Positions 43,454-55,060 of a stretch of 64,000 nucleotides of DNA are shown piece after piece (position 1 is the stretch's first letter; each line of letters opens with the position of its first letter). The stretch covers positions 186,001 to 250,000 of the forward strand of contig NZ_QVIO01000006.1 of the NCBI RefSeq assembly GCF_003416895.1. Reading direction: 5' to 3'. The notes under the pieces are model-generated. The model was not told the origin of the DNA. It ran no database searches and saw nothing but the letters and a program-made list of their open reading frames with translations. Source of the DNA: Duganella sp. BJB476 (GTDB taxonomy: Bacteria > Pseudomonadota > Gammaproteobacteria > Burkholderiales > Burkholderiaceae_D). Both the position numbers and the translations under genes were made by a program.

Positions 43454-44146
43454 TTATGCGGCCAGTTCGGATCTTCCGGACAACGACTCTTGCAAGAGTG
43501 TCAATAGTTGCGAAGGACTATCAAACAGATAGTCGGCCTGCCAGCCTTGCGGTTCGACCGGGCCGCAGTAGCCCCAGCCGCAGGCGATGGTCGGCATGGC
43601 GGCGGCCTTGCCGGCCTGGATGTCGCGCAGGTCGTCGCCCACGTACCAGCATTGCTCCGGCGCCAGGCCGAGGCGGGCGGCCGCCTCGAACAGCGGCGCC
43701 GGGTGCGGCTTGGCGTGCGCCGTGGTGTCGCCCGAGACCACGCAGGCCGCGTGCGCCAGGCCGATCTGCGGCAGCAGCGGATCGGTGAAGCGGGCCGGCT
43801 TGTTGGTGACTATGCCCCATTGCAACCCGGCCTGCTCGATGCCGGCCAGCAGCTCGACGATGCCGGGGAACAGCGAGCTGTGCACCGCCATCGCCGCCTG
43901 GTAGTTGGCGAAGAAGCCGTCGCGCAGCGGGATGAAGCCCTCGTCCTCCGGCTTCAGGCCGAAGGCCGCGCCTATCATGCCGCGCGCGCCGGCCGAGGCG
44001 GTCGGGCGCAGCAGTTCGTAGGCGGTCGGTTCCAGGCCGCGCTCGGTACGCAGCAGGTTGACGGCGGCCGCCAGGTCGGGGGCGGTGTCGGCCAGCGTGC
44101 CGTCGAGGTCGAACAGGATGGCGCGCGGAGGATTGATCTGGGTCAT
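43454..44146 (-). CDS. gph: phosphoglycolate phosphatase (HAD family)
   Basis: 230 residues. HAD motifs: FDLDGTLAD, the Thr/Ser region WGIVTNKP, Lys in KPHPAPLF and VGDDLRDIQAGKAA. Hydrolyses 2-phosphoglycolate formed in DNA repair and oxygenase reactions. Directly downstream of ubiG (9-base gap), a common betaproteobacterial pairing. Confidence 0.9.
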   Translation of the reverse strand: MTQINPPRAILFDLDGTLADTAPDLAAAVNLLRTERGLEPTAYELLRPTASAGARGMIGAAFGLKPEDEGFIPLRDGFFANYQAAMAVHSSLFPGIVELLAGIEQAGLQWGIVTNKPARFTDPLLPQIGLAHAACVVSGDTTAHAKPHPAPLFEAAARLGLAPEQCWYVGDDLRDIQAGKAAAMPTIACGWGYCGPVEPQGWQADYLFDSPSQLLTLLQESLSGRSELAA

Positions 44147-44155
44147 AAAGGTACT

Positions 44156-44851
44156 TTACAGCGGACGGGTGGTGGCGACCAGGTAGTTGACGCTGGTGTC
44201 TTCGTTCAGGGAATAGATCTTGGTCAGCGGGTTGTAGCCCATGCCCTTGAAACCCTGCACGTCGAGACCGGCGCTGCGGATGTATTGCGACAGCTCGGAC
44301 GGCGTGATGAACTTGTCGTAGTCGTGGGTGCCCTTGGGCAACATGCGCAACAGGTATTCGGCGCCCAGGATGGCGAACAGATAGGCCTTGGGGTTGCGGT
44401 TCAGCGTCGAGAAGAAGACGTGGCCGCCCGGCTTGACCAGGGTGGCGGCGGCGCGCACGATGGCGCTCGGGTCCGGCACGTGCTCCAGCATTTCCATGCA
44501 GGTGACGACGTCGTACTGGCCCGCTTCCTGGGCCGCCATTTCTTCGGCGGCGATCAGCTTGTAGCGCACCGCCACGCCCGATTCCAGGCTGTGCAGGTCG
44601 GCCACCTTCAGCGCTTTTTCCGACAGGTCGATGCCGGTCACCTTGGCGCCCTTGCGCGCCATCGATTCGCTCAGGATGCCGCCGCCGCAACCGATGTCGA
44701 TCACGTTCTTGCCGGCCAGTGGCGCGCGCGCGTTGATCCATTCCAGGCGCAGCGGGTTGATTTCGTGCAGCGGACGGAACTCGGAGGTCGGATCCCACCA
44801 GCGATGGGCGAGGTCGGAGAATTTTTGCAGTTCTAAGGGATCGGCGTTCAT
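44156..44851 (-). CDS. ubiG: ubiquinone biosynthesis O-methyltransferase UbiG
   Basis: 231 residues. SAM-binding motif VIDIGCGGGILSESMARKGA, then GIDLSEKAL, CMEMLEHVPDPSAIV and FSTLNRNPKAY, all characteristic of UbiG, which performs both O-methylations of ubiquinone synthesis. Starts MNADPLELQKFSDLAHRWWD as usual. Confidence 0.95.
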   Translation of the reverse strand: MNADPLELQKFSDLAHRWWDPTSEFRPLHEINPLRLEWINARAPLAGKNVIDIGCGGGILSESMARKGAKVTGIDLSEKALKVADLHSLESGVAVRYKLIAAEEMAAQEAGQYDVVTCMEMLEHVPDPSAIVRAAATLVKPGGHVFFSTLNRNPKAYLFAILGAEYLLRMLPKGTHDYDKFITPSELSQYIRSAGLDVQGFKGMGYNPLTKIYSLNEDTSVNYLVATTRPL

Positions 44852-44898
44852 CGGTTCAGCTCATAAAGACTAATCCCGCTATTCTAAAGCAGCGGGCG

Positions 44899-44922
44899 AA
44901 AAAAAACCCCGCCGGAGCGGGG
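44899..44922 (-). terminator. rho-independent terminator of ompA
   Basis: On the minus strand CCCCGC-TCCG-GCGGGG followed by eight T residues, 23 bases past the ompA stop codon. Confidence 0.9.
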
Positions 44923-44944
44923 CCTTAAGCTACGGTACGAGCAA

Positions 44945-45658
44945 TTACTTGCTGGTGCCGACTACTTCGATTTCTACGCGACGGTTCTTGGCGCGGCCTT
45001 CAGCAGTTTTGTTGTCTGCTACTGGCTGTTTCTCGCCTTTGCCTTCGGTGTACACGCGGTTAGCTTCAACGCCTTTGGAGATGATGTAGGCTTTGACGGC
45101 TTCAGCGCGGCGTACCGACAGCTTCTGGTTGTATTCATCGCTACCAACGGAGTCGGTGTGGCCGACGGCGATGATGACTTCCAGGTTGATCGAACCCAGT
45201 TTTGAGGTCACGTCGTCCAGTTTCGCCTTGCCTTCTGGTTTCAGAACGGCTTTGTCGAAGTCGAAGAACGCGTCGGCTGCGAAGCTGACTTTTTGTGCGG
45301 TAGGCACTGGTGCGACTGGCTTAGGTGCCGGTGCCGGGGTAGGCGCTACTGGTGCTGGAGCAGCTGGAACGACTGGAGCGACGCACTTGCCGTCAACCAG
45401 TTTCTCTGGCTCGACGCACAGTGGCAGGTCGCAACCTGGAACCGCGTCAGCCGGGGTCCAGTAGCCGGTGCGCCAGCACAGGCCGAACGGGTCACGGGCG
45501 ATAACGCCGCGTGCATCCTGAACGTAAGCACTCTTAGGGGTTGCTGCCTTGATGTCCTGGGTAACCGGAGCATATGGAGGAGCGGTAGGTGCGGTTTGTG
45601 CAATAGCCGAACCAGCGAATGCAGCCGATACGGCCAACATCGAAATCAGTTTTTTCAT
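44945..45658 (-). CDS. OmpA-family peptidoglycan-binding outer-membrane protein
   Basis: 237 residues from ATG 45658 (AAGGAAG upstream). Signal peptide, a short N-terminal part with DPFGLCWRTGYW and four cysteines, an Ala/Pro linker (about 105-130), then an OmpA C-terminal domain (about 135-237: FFDFDKAVLKPEGKAKLDDV, AVGHTDSVGSDEYNQKLSVR, NRRVEIEVVG). Without room for an eight-stranded barrel, this is the short type common in Burkholderiales. It anchors the envelope to peptidoglycan. Confidence 0.92.
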   Translation of the reverse strand: MKKLISMLAVSAAFAGSAIAQTAPTAPPYAPVTQDIKAATPKSAYVQDARGVIARDPFGLCWRTGYWTPADAVPGCDLPLCVEPEKLVDGKCVAPVVPAAPAPVAPTPAPAPKPVAPVPTAQKVSFAADAFFDFDKAVLKPEGKAKLDDVTSKLGSINLEVIIAVGHTDSVGSDEYNQKLSVRRAEAVKAYIISKGVEANRVYTEGKGEKQPVADNKTAEGRAKNRRVEIEVVGTSK

Positions 45659-46096
45659 ATTTTTCTTCCTTTCGGGGGTGATATCCGCAGAAAAACTGCG
45701 CGACGTAGTGATACGTGGGGCGAATTCTACCACGCAGGGGCGTCGCGCCTGTCTCCCGATTGCGAAACGAGCAATTAACTTCTAATCCATTTTGCCACAA
45801 GCTATGTTTGGGCGTAAAAAGGGACCAACACGAGTCCTTTTTGATTCCGACCAAAATGTTGTTTTGTTGCAACGTGATTATCGATAATAATTGAGTAATG
45901 TGTCATGAATATTACATGGCGTTACAAGGTGGGCGCGCCTTGTAGTGGCGGGGCGGCGCCGGAATTGTGCTGGTTGCTGTGCGCGCATGCTAAAATCGCA
46001 CGCTTGCCTGTCCGTAGTGAGGGGCGACGCTAGAAATGCAGTAAGTGCGGCATACATTGCTTAATAAACCACAGTCAAAGATCAGTCGACCCGCCA
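45659..46096. other. ompA-gyrA divergent intergenic region
   Basis: 438 bases without a gene. An extended -10 box for ompA (TGGTAGAAT on the minus strand, TAGAAT at 45724-45729) is the only element called with any weight. A TAAAAT (about 45990) could serve gyrA but has no well-spaced -35. An AT-rich stretch lies around 45830-45920. Confidence 0.4.
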
Positions 46097-48757
<2,661 letters not shown>

Positions 48758-48773
48758 GTCCTAGCACACACCG

Positions 48774-48793
48774 CCCCGGACGCAGGTCCGGGG
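48774..48793 (+). terminator. hairpin after gyrA
   Basis: CCCCGGA-CGCAGG-TCCGGGG, 7-bp stem, 17 bases past the gyrA stop codon. No T tract, so attenuation rather than full termination is possible. Confidence 0.5.
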
Positions 48794-48798
48794 CCAGC

Positions 48799-48845
48799 GG
48801 GGTCAGGTTTATTGCGCGGATAAATGCGACAATAGGACTGACCCC
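48799..48845. repeat. GGGGTCAG...CTGACCCC inverted repeat
   Basis: 8-bp arms at 48799-48806 and 48838-48845 enclosing 31 bases. This GGGGTCAG/CTGACCCC pattern is frequent in betaproteobacterial intergenic mobile repeats (REP-like elements). It is immediately upstream of the DUF2059 gene. Confidence 0.5.
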
Positions 48846-48869
48846 ATTTTTATTTTTTGAGACCGTAAA

Positions 48870-49460
48870 ATGAAAAAAATCCTGGCAACGCTGGTAACCT
48901 CCCTGGCCCTGATCGGCGCCGCTCCCGTCTACGCGCAAGCCGACGCCGCCTCCACCGCCGCCGCCCAAGAGCTGTTCGACGCGATGAACCTGCGCTCGGT
49001 GATGGCCGGCGTGATGCAGCAGATGTCGCAAAACATCGGCACTTCGATGCGCGCCGGCGCCGAGGCGTCGATCAAGAACAACCCGACGACCACGCCGGAG
49101 CAGAAGAAGCAGGCGCTGGCCAAGATGGAAGCCGAACTGCCGGCCGCCATCAGCACCCTGCAGGGCGCCATCACCGATCCGACCATGGTCGACGAGATCC
49201 TGGTCGAATCGGTGCCGATGTACGCCCGCACCTACAGCGCCGATGAACTGAAGCAGATCGCCGCCTTCTACCGCTCGCCGGTGGGCGCCAAGATGCTGGC
49301 CACCATGCCCAAGCTGACCGCCGAGAGCATGCAGATCGGCCAGGCGATCGCGATGCGCCGTCTGGGCCCGCTGATGCAGAAGCAGCAGGAGCAGCGCCAG
49401 CAGGCGCAGGCGCTGGAGCAGGAACAAAAGCAGAAGCCGAAACAACCCGTCAAAAAATAA
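48870..49460 (+). CDS. secreted DUF2059 protein
   Basis: 196 residues, signal peptide (MKKILATLVTSLALIGAAPV/YAQA). DUF2059 core with LFDAMNLRSVMAGVMQQMSQ and the signature YSADELKQIAAFYRSPVGAK, and a Gln/Lys-rich tail. Periplasmic, function unknown; the location between gyrA and serC is conserved in relatives to my knowledge. An island-borne member is at 5961-6521. Confidence 0.85.
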   Translation: MKKILATLVTSLALIGAAPVYAQADAASTAAAQELFDAMNLRSVMAGVMQQMSQNIGTSMRAGAEASIKNNPTTTPEQKKQALAKMEAELPAAISTLQGAITDPTMVDEILVESVPMYARTYSADELKQIAAFYRSPVGAKMLATMPKLTAESMQIGQAIAMRRLGPLMQKQQEQRQQAQALEQEQKQKPKQPVKK

Positions 49461-49470
49461 GGACCGCAAC

Positions 49471-50571
49471 GTGACTCACATCTATAACTTCTCCGCCGGC
49501 CCCGCCGTATTGCCGAAGGAAGTGCTGGCGCAAGCCGCTGCCGAAATGCTGGACTGGCATGGCAGCGGCATGTCCGTCATGGAGATGAGCCACCGCGGAC
49601 CGGAGTTTATTTCGATTTACAAGGCAGCCGAGCGCGATCTGCGCGAGCTGCTGGCAGTACCGGACAATTACAAGATCTTGTTCATGCAGGGCGGCGGACT
49701 GTCGCAGAACGCCCTGATCCCGCTGAACCTCGTCGGCCACAAGCCGCAGCCAGCGACCATCGATTTCATCCACACCGGTTCGTGGTCGGGCAAATCCATC
49801 AAGGAAGCCGCCAAGTACGCCAACGTGAACGTCGCCGCCTCGTCGATGACGTCGGTGCCGCCGCAGTCGGAGTGGAAGCTCACGCCCGGCGCCGCCTATC
49901 TGCACATGTGCACCAACGAGACCATCGACGGCATCGAGTTCGACTTCGACGCCGGCGTGCCTGCGCCGCAAGAGGGCGTGCTGCTGGTGGCCGACATGTC
50001 CTCGCACATCCTGTCGCGCCGCATCGACGTCTCGAAGTACGGCGTGATCTTCGCCGGCGCGCAGAAGAACATCGGCCCTGCCGGCGTCACCATCGTCATC
50101 GTGCGCGAAGACCTGCTGGGCAAGGCGCTGCCGGCCTGCCCGTCGGCGTTCGACTTCAAGCTGGTGGCCGACAACGAGTCGATGTACAACACGCCGCCCA
50201 CCTACGGCATCTACATCGCCGGCCTGGTGTTCCAGTGGCTGAAGCGGCAGGGCGGCGTGGCCGAGATGGAGCAGCGCGCCATCGCCAAGGCCAGGCTGCT
50301 GTACGACGCGCTGGACGCCAGCGATTTTTACCAGACCCGCGTAGCGAAAACCAGCCGCTCGCGCATGAACGTTCCTTTCTACCTGAAGGACGAGAGTCAG
50401 AATGAAGCATTCCTGGCCGGCGCCAAAGCGCGCGGCCTGCTGCAACTGAAGGGCCACAAGTCCGTCGGCGGTATGCGCGCATCGATCTACAACGCGATGC
50501 CTATCGAGGGCGTGCAAGCGCTCGTAGACTACTTGAACGAATTCGCCGCCAGTGCGGGCACCGGAAAATAA
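49471..50571 (+). CDS. serC: phosphoserine aminotransferase
   Basis: 366 residues from a GTG, 10 bases after the DUF2059 stop. Class V aminotransferase with NFSAGPAVLPKEVL, EMSHRGPEF, and the PLP lysine in FAGAQKNIGPAGVT. Makes phosphoserine for serine and also acts in pyridoxal phosphate synthesis. First gene of the serC-pheA-hisC-tyrA-aroA-cmk-rpsA supraoperon. Confidence 0.96.
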   Translation: MTHIYNFSAGPAVLPKEVLAQAAAEMLDWHGSGMSVMEMSHRGPEFISIYKAAERDLRELLAVPDNYKILFMQGGGLSQNALIPLNLVGHKPQPATIDFIHTGSWSGKSIKEAAKYANVNVAASSMTSVPPQSEWKLTPGAAYLHMCTNETIDGIEFDFDAGVPAPQEGVLLVADMSSHILSRRIDVSKYGVIFAGAQKNIGPAGVTIVIVREDLLGKALPACPSAFDFKLVADNESMYNTPPTYGIYIAGLVFQWLKRQGGVAEMEQRAIAKARLLYDALDASDFYQTRVAKTSRSRMNVPFYLKDESQNEAFLAGAKARGLLQLKGHKSVGGMRASIYNAMPIEGVQALVDYLNEFAASAGTGK

Positions 50572-50578
50572 ACCCATC

Positions 50579-51652
50579 ATGAACGACAAACTGACACCCT
50601 TGCGCGAGCAGATCGACGCCATCGATGCCCAGATCCTCGACCTGTTGAACCAGCGCGCCAAAGTGGCGCAGCAAGTCGGCCACGTCAAGGCCGAGACCAA
50701 CGCCCCGGTATTCCGGCCCGAACGCGAGGCGCAGGTGCTGCGCGGCGTGGCCGAGCGCAATCCCGGCCCGATGGGCGACACCGAGCTGCAAACCATCTGG
50801 CGCGAGATCATGTCCGCCTGCCGCTCGCTGGAGAAGCGCGTCACCATCGCCTTCCTCGGCCCGGCCGGCACCTACAGCGAACAAGCCGTGTACCAGCAGT
50901 TCGGCACCGCCGTCGACGTGCTGCCTTGCTCGTCGATCGACGAAGTGTTCCGCGCCACCGAAGCCGGCACCGCCGAATTCGGCGTGGTGCCGGTCGAGAA
51001 CTCGACCGAAGGCGCCATCGGCCGCACGCTGGACCTGCTGCTGCATACGCCGCTGACCATCAGCGGCGAAGTGTCGATTGCCGTGCGTCACAGCCTGCTG
51101 ACCGGCACCGGCAATATGGACGGCATCACCGCCATCTGCGCCCACGCGCAGGCGCTGGCGCAGTGCCAGATCTGGTTGAACAACAACTACCCTGAAATCG
51201 AACGCCGCGCCGTGTCGTCCAACGCCGAGGCGGCGCGCATGGCGCGCGACGACCACGGCATCGCAGCGATCGCCGGCGAACGCGCCGGCGTGCGCTATAG
51301 CCTGGGCACGGTCAAGGCCAACATCCAGGACGATCCGCACAACCGCACCCGCTTCGCCGTGATCGGCCACCTGCAGGCCGGCCCGTCGGGCCAGGATCGC
51401 ACCTCGCTGGCGTTGGCCGCGCCGCACAAGGCGGGCTCCATCTACCGCCTGCTTGGTTCGCTGGCCCAGCACAATGTGTCGATGACGCGCTTCGAATCCC
51501 GCCCGGCCCGCACCGGCACGTGGGAATACTACTTCTACGTCGACGTCGAAGGCCACGTGCAGGATGACGGCGTGGCCAAGGCGCTGGACGAATTGCAAAG
51601 CAACGCAGCCTTCTTCAAGGTGCTGGGTTCCTACCCGGTCAGCCTGACTTAA
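50579..51652 (+). CDS. pheA: bifunctional chorismate mutase/prephenate dehydratase
   Basis: 357 residues from ATG 50579. AroQ chorismate mutase (about 1-90: LREQIDAIDAQILDLLNQRA), prephenate dehydratase (about 93-270: FLGPAGTYSEQAVYQQFG, PVENSTEGAI, CDD-type TRFAVIG) and an ACT domain (about 285-357) with the Phe-sensing MTRFESRPAR. Catalyses the branch to phenylalanine; feedback inhibition is expected from the ACT domain. Confidence 0.96.
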   Translation: MNDKLTPLREQIDAIDAQILDLLNQRAKVAQQVGHVKAETNAPVFRPEREAQVLRGVAERNPGPMGDTELQTIWREIMSACRSLEKRVTIAFLGPAGTYSEQAVYQQFGTAVDVLPCSSIDEVFRATEAGTAEFGVVPVENSTEGAIGRTLDLLLHTPLTISGEVSIAVRHSLLTGTGNMDGITAICAHAQALAQCQIWLNNNYPEIERRAVSSNAEAARMARDDHGIAAIAGERAGVRYSLGTVKANIQDDPHNRTRFAVIGHLQAGPSGQDRTSLALAAPHKAGSIYRLLGSLAQHNVSMTRFESRPARTGTWEYYFYVDVEGHVQDDGVAKALDELQSNAAFFKVLGSYPVSLT

Positions 51653-51678
51653 TCGTTATTTCTACTTAGAGAGAGACC

Positions 51679-52788
51679 ATGCCCAAGAACTACGGCCCCG
51701 AATACGTCCGCGCTATCGCTCCTTACCAGGCCGGCAAACCGATTGCGGAAGTCGCGCGCGAATTTGGCCTCGATGAAGCGGCCATCGTCAAACTGGCGTC
51801 GAACGAGAATCCGTTCGGCGTGCCGCCGTCGGCAGTGCAGGCGATGACCGCCGCCGCCGCGGACCTGGGCCGCTACCCGGACGCCAACGGTTTCGACCTG
51901 AAGGGCGCGCTGTCCAAGCGCTACGACGTGCCGGCCGAGTGGATCACGCTGGGCAACGGCAGCAACGACATCCTGGAAATCGCCGCCCACGCCTTCGTCG
52001 AGCGCGGCCAGTCAGTGGTGTACTCGCAGTACTCGTTCGCCGTGTACGCGCTGGCGACCCAGGGCGTCGGCGCGCGCCACATCGTGGTGCCGGCCAAGGA
52101 CTACGGCCATGACCTGCCGGCCATGCTGGCCGCGATCCAGGATGACACCCGCCTGGTCTTCATCGCCAACCCGAACAACCCGACCGGCACCTTCATTCCG
52201 GCCGCCGACATCCAGGCCTTCCTGGACAAGGTGCCTGCCAATGTGGTGGTGGTGCTGGACGAGGCCTACAACGAATTCCTGGCGGAAGAAAACCAGTTCG
52301 AGTCGGCTTCGTGGGTCAAGAAGTATCCCAACCTGCTGGTCTCGCGCACCTTCTCCAAGGCTTATGGCCTGGCCGGTTTGCGCGTGGGCTTCGGCATCGC
52401 CCAGCCGGCGCTGACGGACCTGATGAACCGCATCCGCCAGCCGTTCAACGTCAATTCGATGGCGCAGGCAGCGGCCATAGCGGCGCTGAACGACAAGGCC
52501 TTCCTGGCGCAGAGCGCCACCAACAACGCCGCCGGCTACCAGCAGTTCACCGAAGCGTTCGACAAGCTGGGCCTGCAGTACGTGCCGTCGTACGGCAACT
52601 TCGTGCTGGTCAAGGTCGGCGACGACGTGGCGGCCGGCGCGCGCGTCAACCTGGCGCTGTTGAAGCAGGGCGTGATCGTGCGTCCGGTCGGTAACTACGG
52701 CCTGCCGGAGTGGCTGCGCATTTCCATCGGCCTGCCGCAGGAAAACGCGGTGCTGATCGCGGCGCTGACCAAGGCACTGGCGGAGTAA
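51679..52788 (+). CDS. hisC: histidinol-phosphate/aromatic aminotransferase
   Basis: 369 residues. HisC-type class I/II aminotransferase: LASNENPFGVPPSAVQAM, TLGNGSNDILEIAA, ANPNNPTGTFIPAAD, and the PLP lysine in SRTFSKAYGLAGLRVGFG. In this operon, between pheA and tyrA, it probably transaminates phenylpyruvate and hydroxyphenylpyruvate as well as, or instead of, imidazole-acetol phosphate. Confidence 0.94.
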   Translation: MPKNYGPEYVRAIAPYQAGKPIAEVAREFGLDEAAIVKLASNENPFGVPPSAVQAMTAAAADLGRYPDANGFDLKGALSKRYDVPAEWITLGNGSNDILEIAAHAFVERGQSVVYSQYSFAVYALATQGVGARHIVVPAKDYGHDLPAMLAAIQDDTRLVFIANPNNPTGTFIPAADIQAFLDKVPANVVVVLDEAYNEFLAEENQFESASWVKKYPNLLVSRTFSKAYGLAGLRVGFGIAQPALTDLMNRIRQPFNVNSMAQAAAIAALNDKAFLAQSATNNAAGYQQFTEAFDKLGLQYVPSYGNFVLVKVGDDVAAGARVNLALLKQGVIVRPVGNYGLPEWLRISIGLPQENAVLIAALTKALAE

Positions 52789-52790
52789 GA

Positions 52791-53717
52791 ATGTTGAACA
52801 AGGTCGTCATCTTTGGCGTAGGCCTGATCGGCGGATCGTTTGCGCGGTCGCTGAAAAAGGCCGGCGCCGTCGGCAGCGTGGTCGGCATGGGGCGGTCCGC
52901 CGCCTCGCTCAAGCGCGCGCAGGAACTGGGCATCATCGACGTCATCGGCGTGGCCGACGCCGGTGGTGGCGGCTGCACCATGGCCGAGGCGCTGGACGGC
53001 GCCGACCTGGTGCTGCTGGCCGCGCCGGTGGCGCAGACCGAAGCGATTCTGGCGGCGATTGCGCCGCATTTGCAGCCGGGTACCGTGGTCACCGATGCCG
53101 GCAGCACCAAGGGCGACGTGGTGGCTTCGGCGCGGCGCGCGCTGGGCGGCAAGATCGCCCAGTTCGTGCCGGGCCATCCGATCGCCGGTCGCGAGACCAA
53201 TGGTCCCGAGGCGGCGATCGACGATCTGTATGTCGGCAAGAAGGTGGTGCTGACGGCATTGGATGAAAACGCGGCAGTGGATGTCGAGCGTGTGGCCGCC
53301 GCGTGGCGCGCCTGCGATGCGATCATTCATCGTTTGACGCCGCAAGAACATGACAAGGTGTTTGCCGCCGTAAGTCATTTGCCGCATTTGCTGGCATATG
53401 CGCTGGTGGACGACATCGCGAACAAACCGCATGCAGATTTACTGTTCCAGTATGCGGCCAGTGGCTTCCGCGATTTCACAAGGATCGCGGGATCGTCGCC
53501 CGAAATGTGGCGCGACATTAGCCTGGCCAACCAGTCGGCGTTGTTGACGGAGCTGGATGCTTATCTGGCACAATTGACGGGCCTGCGCGCCCGTCTGGCC
53601 GCCGGTGACGGGGCAGGGCTGGAGAGCGTGTACAGCAACGCCCAGCGCGCCCGCCACCAGTGGATTACAGCGATCGAGGCGGCCGAGGCGCCGCCGTCGC
53701 AAGACCAAGCAGACTAA
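52791..53717 (+). CDS. tyrA: prephenate dehydrogenase
   Basis: 308 residues from ATG 52791, two bases after the hisC stop codon. Rossmann motif GVGLIGGSFARSL, then TDAGSTKGDVV and FVPGHPIAGRE with the catalytic His, and RLTPQEHDKVFAAVSHLPHL. Converts prephenate to hydroxyphenylpyruvate with NAD(P). Monofunctional; no ACT domain is fused. Confidence 0.95.
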   Translation: MLNKVVIFGVGLIGGSFARSLKKAGAVGSVVGMGRSAASLKRAQELGIIDVIGVADAGGGGCTMAEALDGADLVLLAAPVAQTEAILAAIAPHLQPGTVVTDAGSTKGDVVASARRALGGKIAQFVPGHPIAGRETNGPEAAIDDLYVGKKVVLTALDENAAVDVERVAAAWRACDAIIHRLTPQEHDKVFAAVSHLPHLLAYALVDDIANKPHADLLFQYAASGFRDFTRIAGSSPEMWRDISLANQSALLTELDAYLAQLTGLRARLAAGDGAGLESVYSNAQRARHQWITAIEAAEAPPSQDQAD

Positions 53718-53732
53718 ATCAGGAAAATCAGC

Positions 53733-55046
53733 ATGACCCACGAATATATCGACCTGCAAACGGTCGCGCATGTGCAGGGCGCGGTGCGCCTGCCAGGCTC
53801 CAAATCCATCTCCAACCGCATCCTGCTGTTGTCGGCGCTGTCGCAGGGCGACGTCGCCATCGTCGACCTGCTGGCCTCCGACGACACAGCCGTCATGCTG
53901 GCCGCGCTGCGCTCGCTGGGCGTGCAGTGGAGCGAAGAGAAAACCGCCACCGGCACCATCCACCACGTCAAGGGCGTGGCCGGCGTGCTGCCGAATAAAT
54001 CGGCCGACCTCTTCATGGGCAACGCCGGCACCGCGATCCGTCCGCTGACCGCGGCGCTGGCCGTGATCGGCGGCGACTACACGCTGCACGGCGTGCCGCG
54101 CATGCACGAGCGTCCGATCGGCGACCTGGTCGACGCCCTGAACGCCGCCGGCACCAACGTCGAGTACACCGGCAACCCGGGCTTCCCGCCGCTGCACATC
54201 AAGCAGGGCAAGATCCACGCGCAGCGCCTGTCGGTGCGCGGCGATGTGTCCAGCCAGTTCCTGACCGCGCTGCTGATGGTGGCGCCGCTGATGGCGCGCG
54301 AACACGCGATCAGCATCGACGTGGTCGGCGAGTTGATCTCCAAGCCCTACATCGAGATCACGCTGAACCTGATCCGCCGCTTCGGCGTGACGGTCGAGCA
54401 GAACGGCTGGGAGTCGTTCACCATCCAGCCCGGCCAGGTCTACCAGTCGCCGGGCACCATCCACGTTGAAGGCGACGCCTCGTCGGCATCCTACTTCCTG
54501 GCGGCCGGCGCGATCGCCGGCGGCCCGGTGCGGGTCGAAGGCGTGGGCAAGGACAGCATCCAGGGCGACGTGCGCTTCGCCGCCGCGCTGGAGCAGATGG
54601 GCGTGCAGATCACCATGGGCGACAACTGGATCGAAGCCAAATCGAACGGCGTGCTGAAAGCCATCGACGCCGACTTCAACCACATCCCCGATGCGGCCAT
54701 GACCATCGCCATCGCCGCGCTGTACGCCGACGGCACCAGCACGCTGCGCAACATCGCCAGCTGGCGCGTCAAGGAAACCGACCGCATCGCCGCCATGGCC
54801 ATCGAGCTGCGCAAGGTCGGCGCGATCGTGGAGGAGGGCGCCGACTACATCAAGGTCACGCCGCCGGCCGTCATCACGCCTGCTACTATCGATACCTACG
54901 ACGATCACCGCATGGCGATGTGCTTCTCGCTGGTGTCGCTGGACGGCGCCGCGCGCAAGGGCAATGTCATGCGCATCAACGATCCCAAGTGCGTTGGCAA
55001 AACCTTCCCCGAGTATTTCGCGGCTTTTGCCGCCATAGCAAAATAA
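53733..55046 (+). CDS. aroA: 3-phosphoshikimate 1-carboxyvinyltransferase (EPSP synthase)
   Basis: 437 residues. Motifs: LPGSKSISNRILLLSAL, GNAGTAIRPLTAALA (class I type, Gly-Ala-Thr like region), RPIGDLVDALNAAG, GDVSSQFLTALLMVAPL and DTYDDHRMAMCFSLVSL. Makes EPSP in the shikimate pathway. The Gly-Thr-Ala pattern is that of glyphosate-sensitive class I enzymes. Confidence 0.97.
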   Translation: MTHEYIDLQTVAHVQGAVRLPGSKSISNRILLLSALSQGDVAIVDLLASDDTAVMLAALRSLGVQWSEEKTATGTIHHVKGVAGVLPNKSADLFMGNAGTAIRPLTAALAVIGGDYTLHGVPRMHERPIGDLVDALNAAGTNVEYTGNPGFPPLHIKQGKIHAQRLSVRGDVSSQFLTALLMVAPLMAREHAISIDVVGELISKPYIEITLNLIRRFGVTVEQNGWESFTIQPGQVYQSPGTIHVEGDASSASYFLAAGAIAGGPVRVEGVGKDSIQGDVRFAAALEQMGVQITMGDNWIEAKSNGVLKAIDADFNHIPDAAMTIAIAALYADGTSTLRNIASWRVKETDRIAAMAIELRKVGAIVEEGADYIKVTPPAVITPATIDTYDDHRMAMCFSLVSLDGAARKGNVMRINDPKCVGKTFPEYFAAFAAIAK

Positions 55047-55060
55047 ATAAAGTAGATTAA

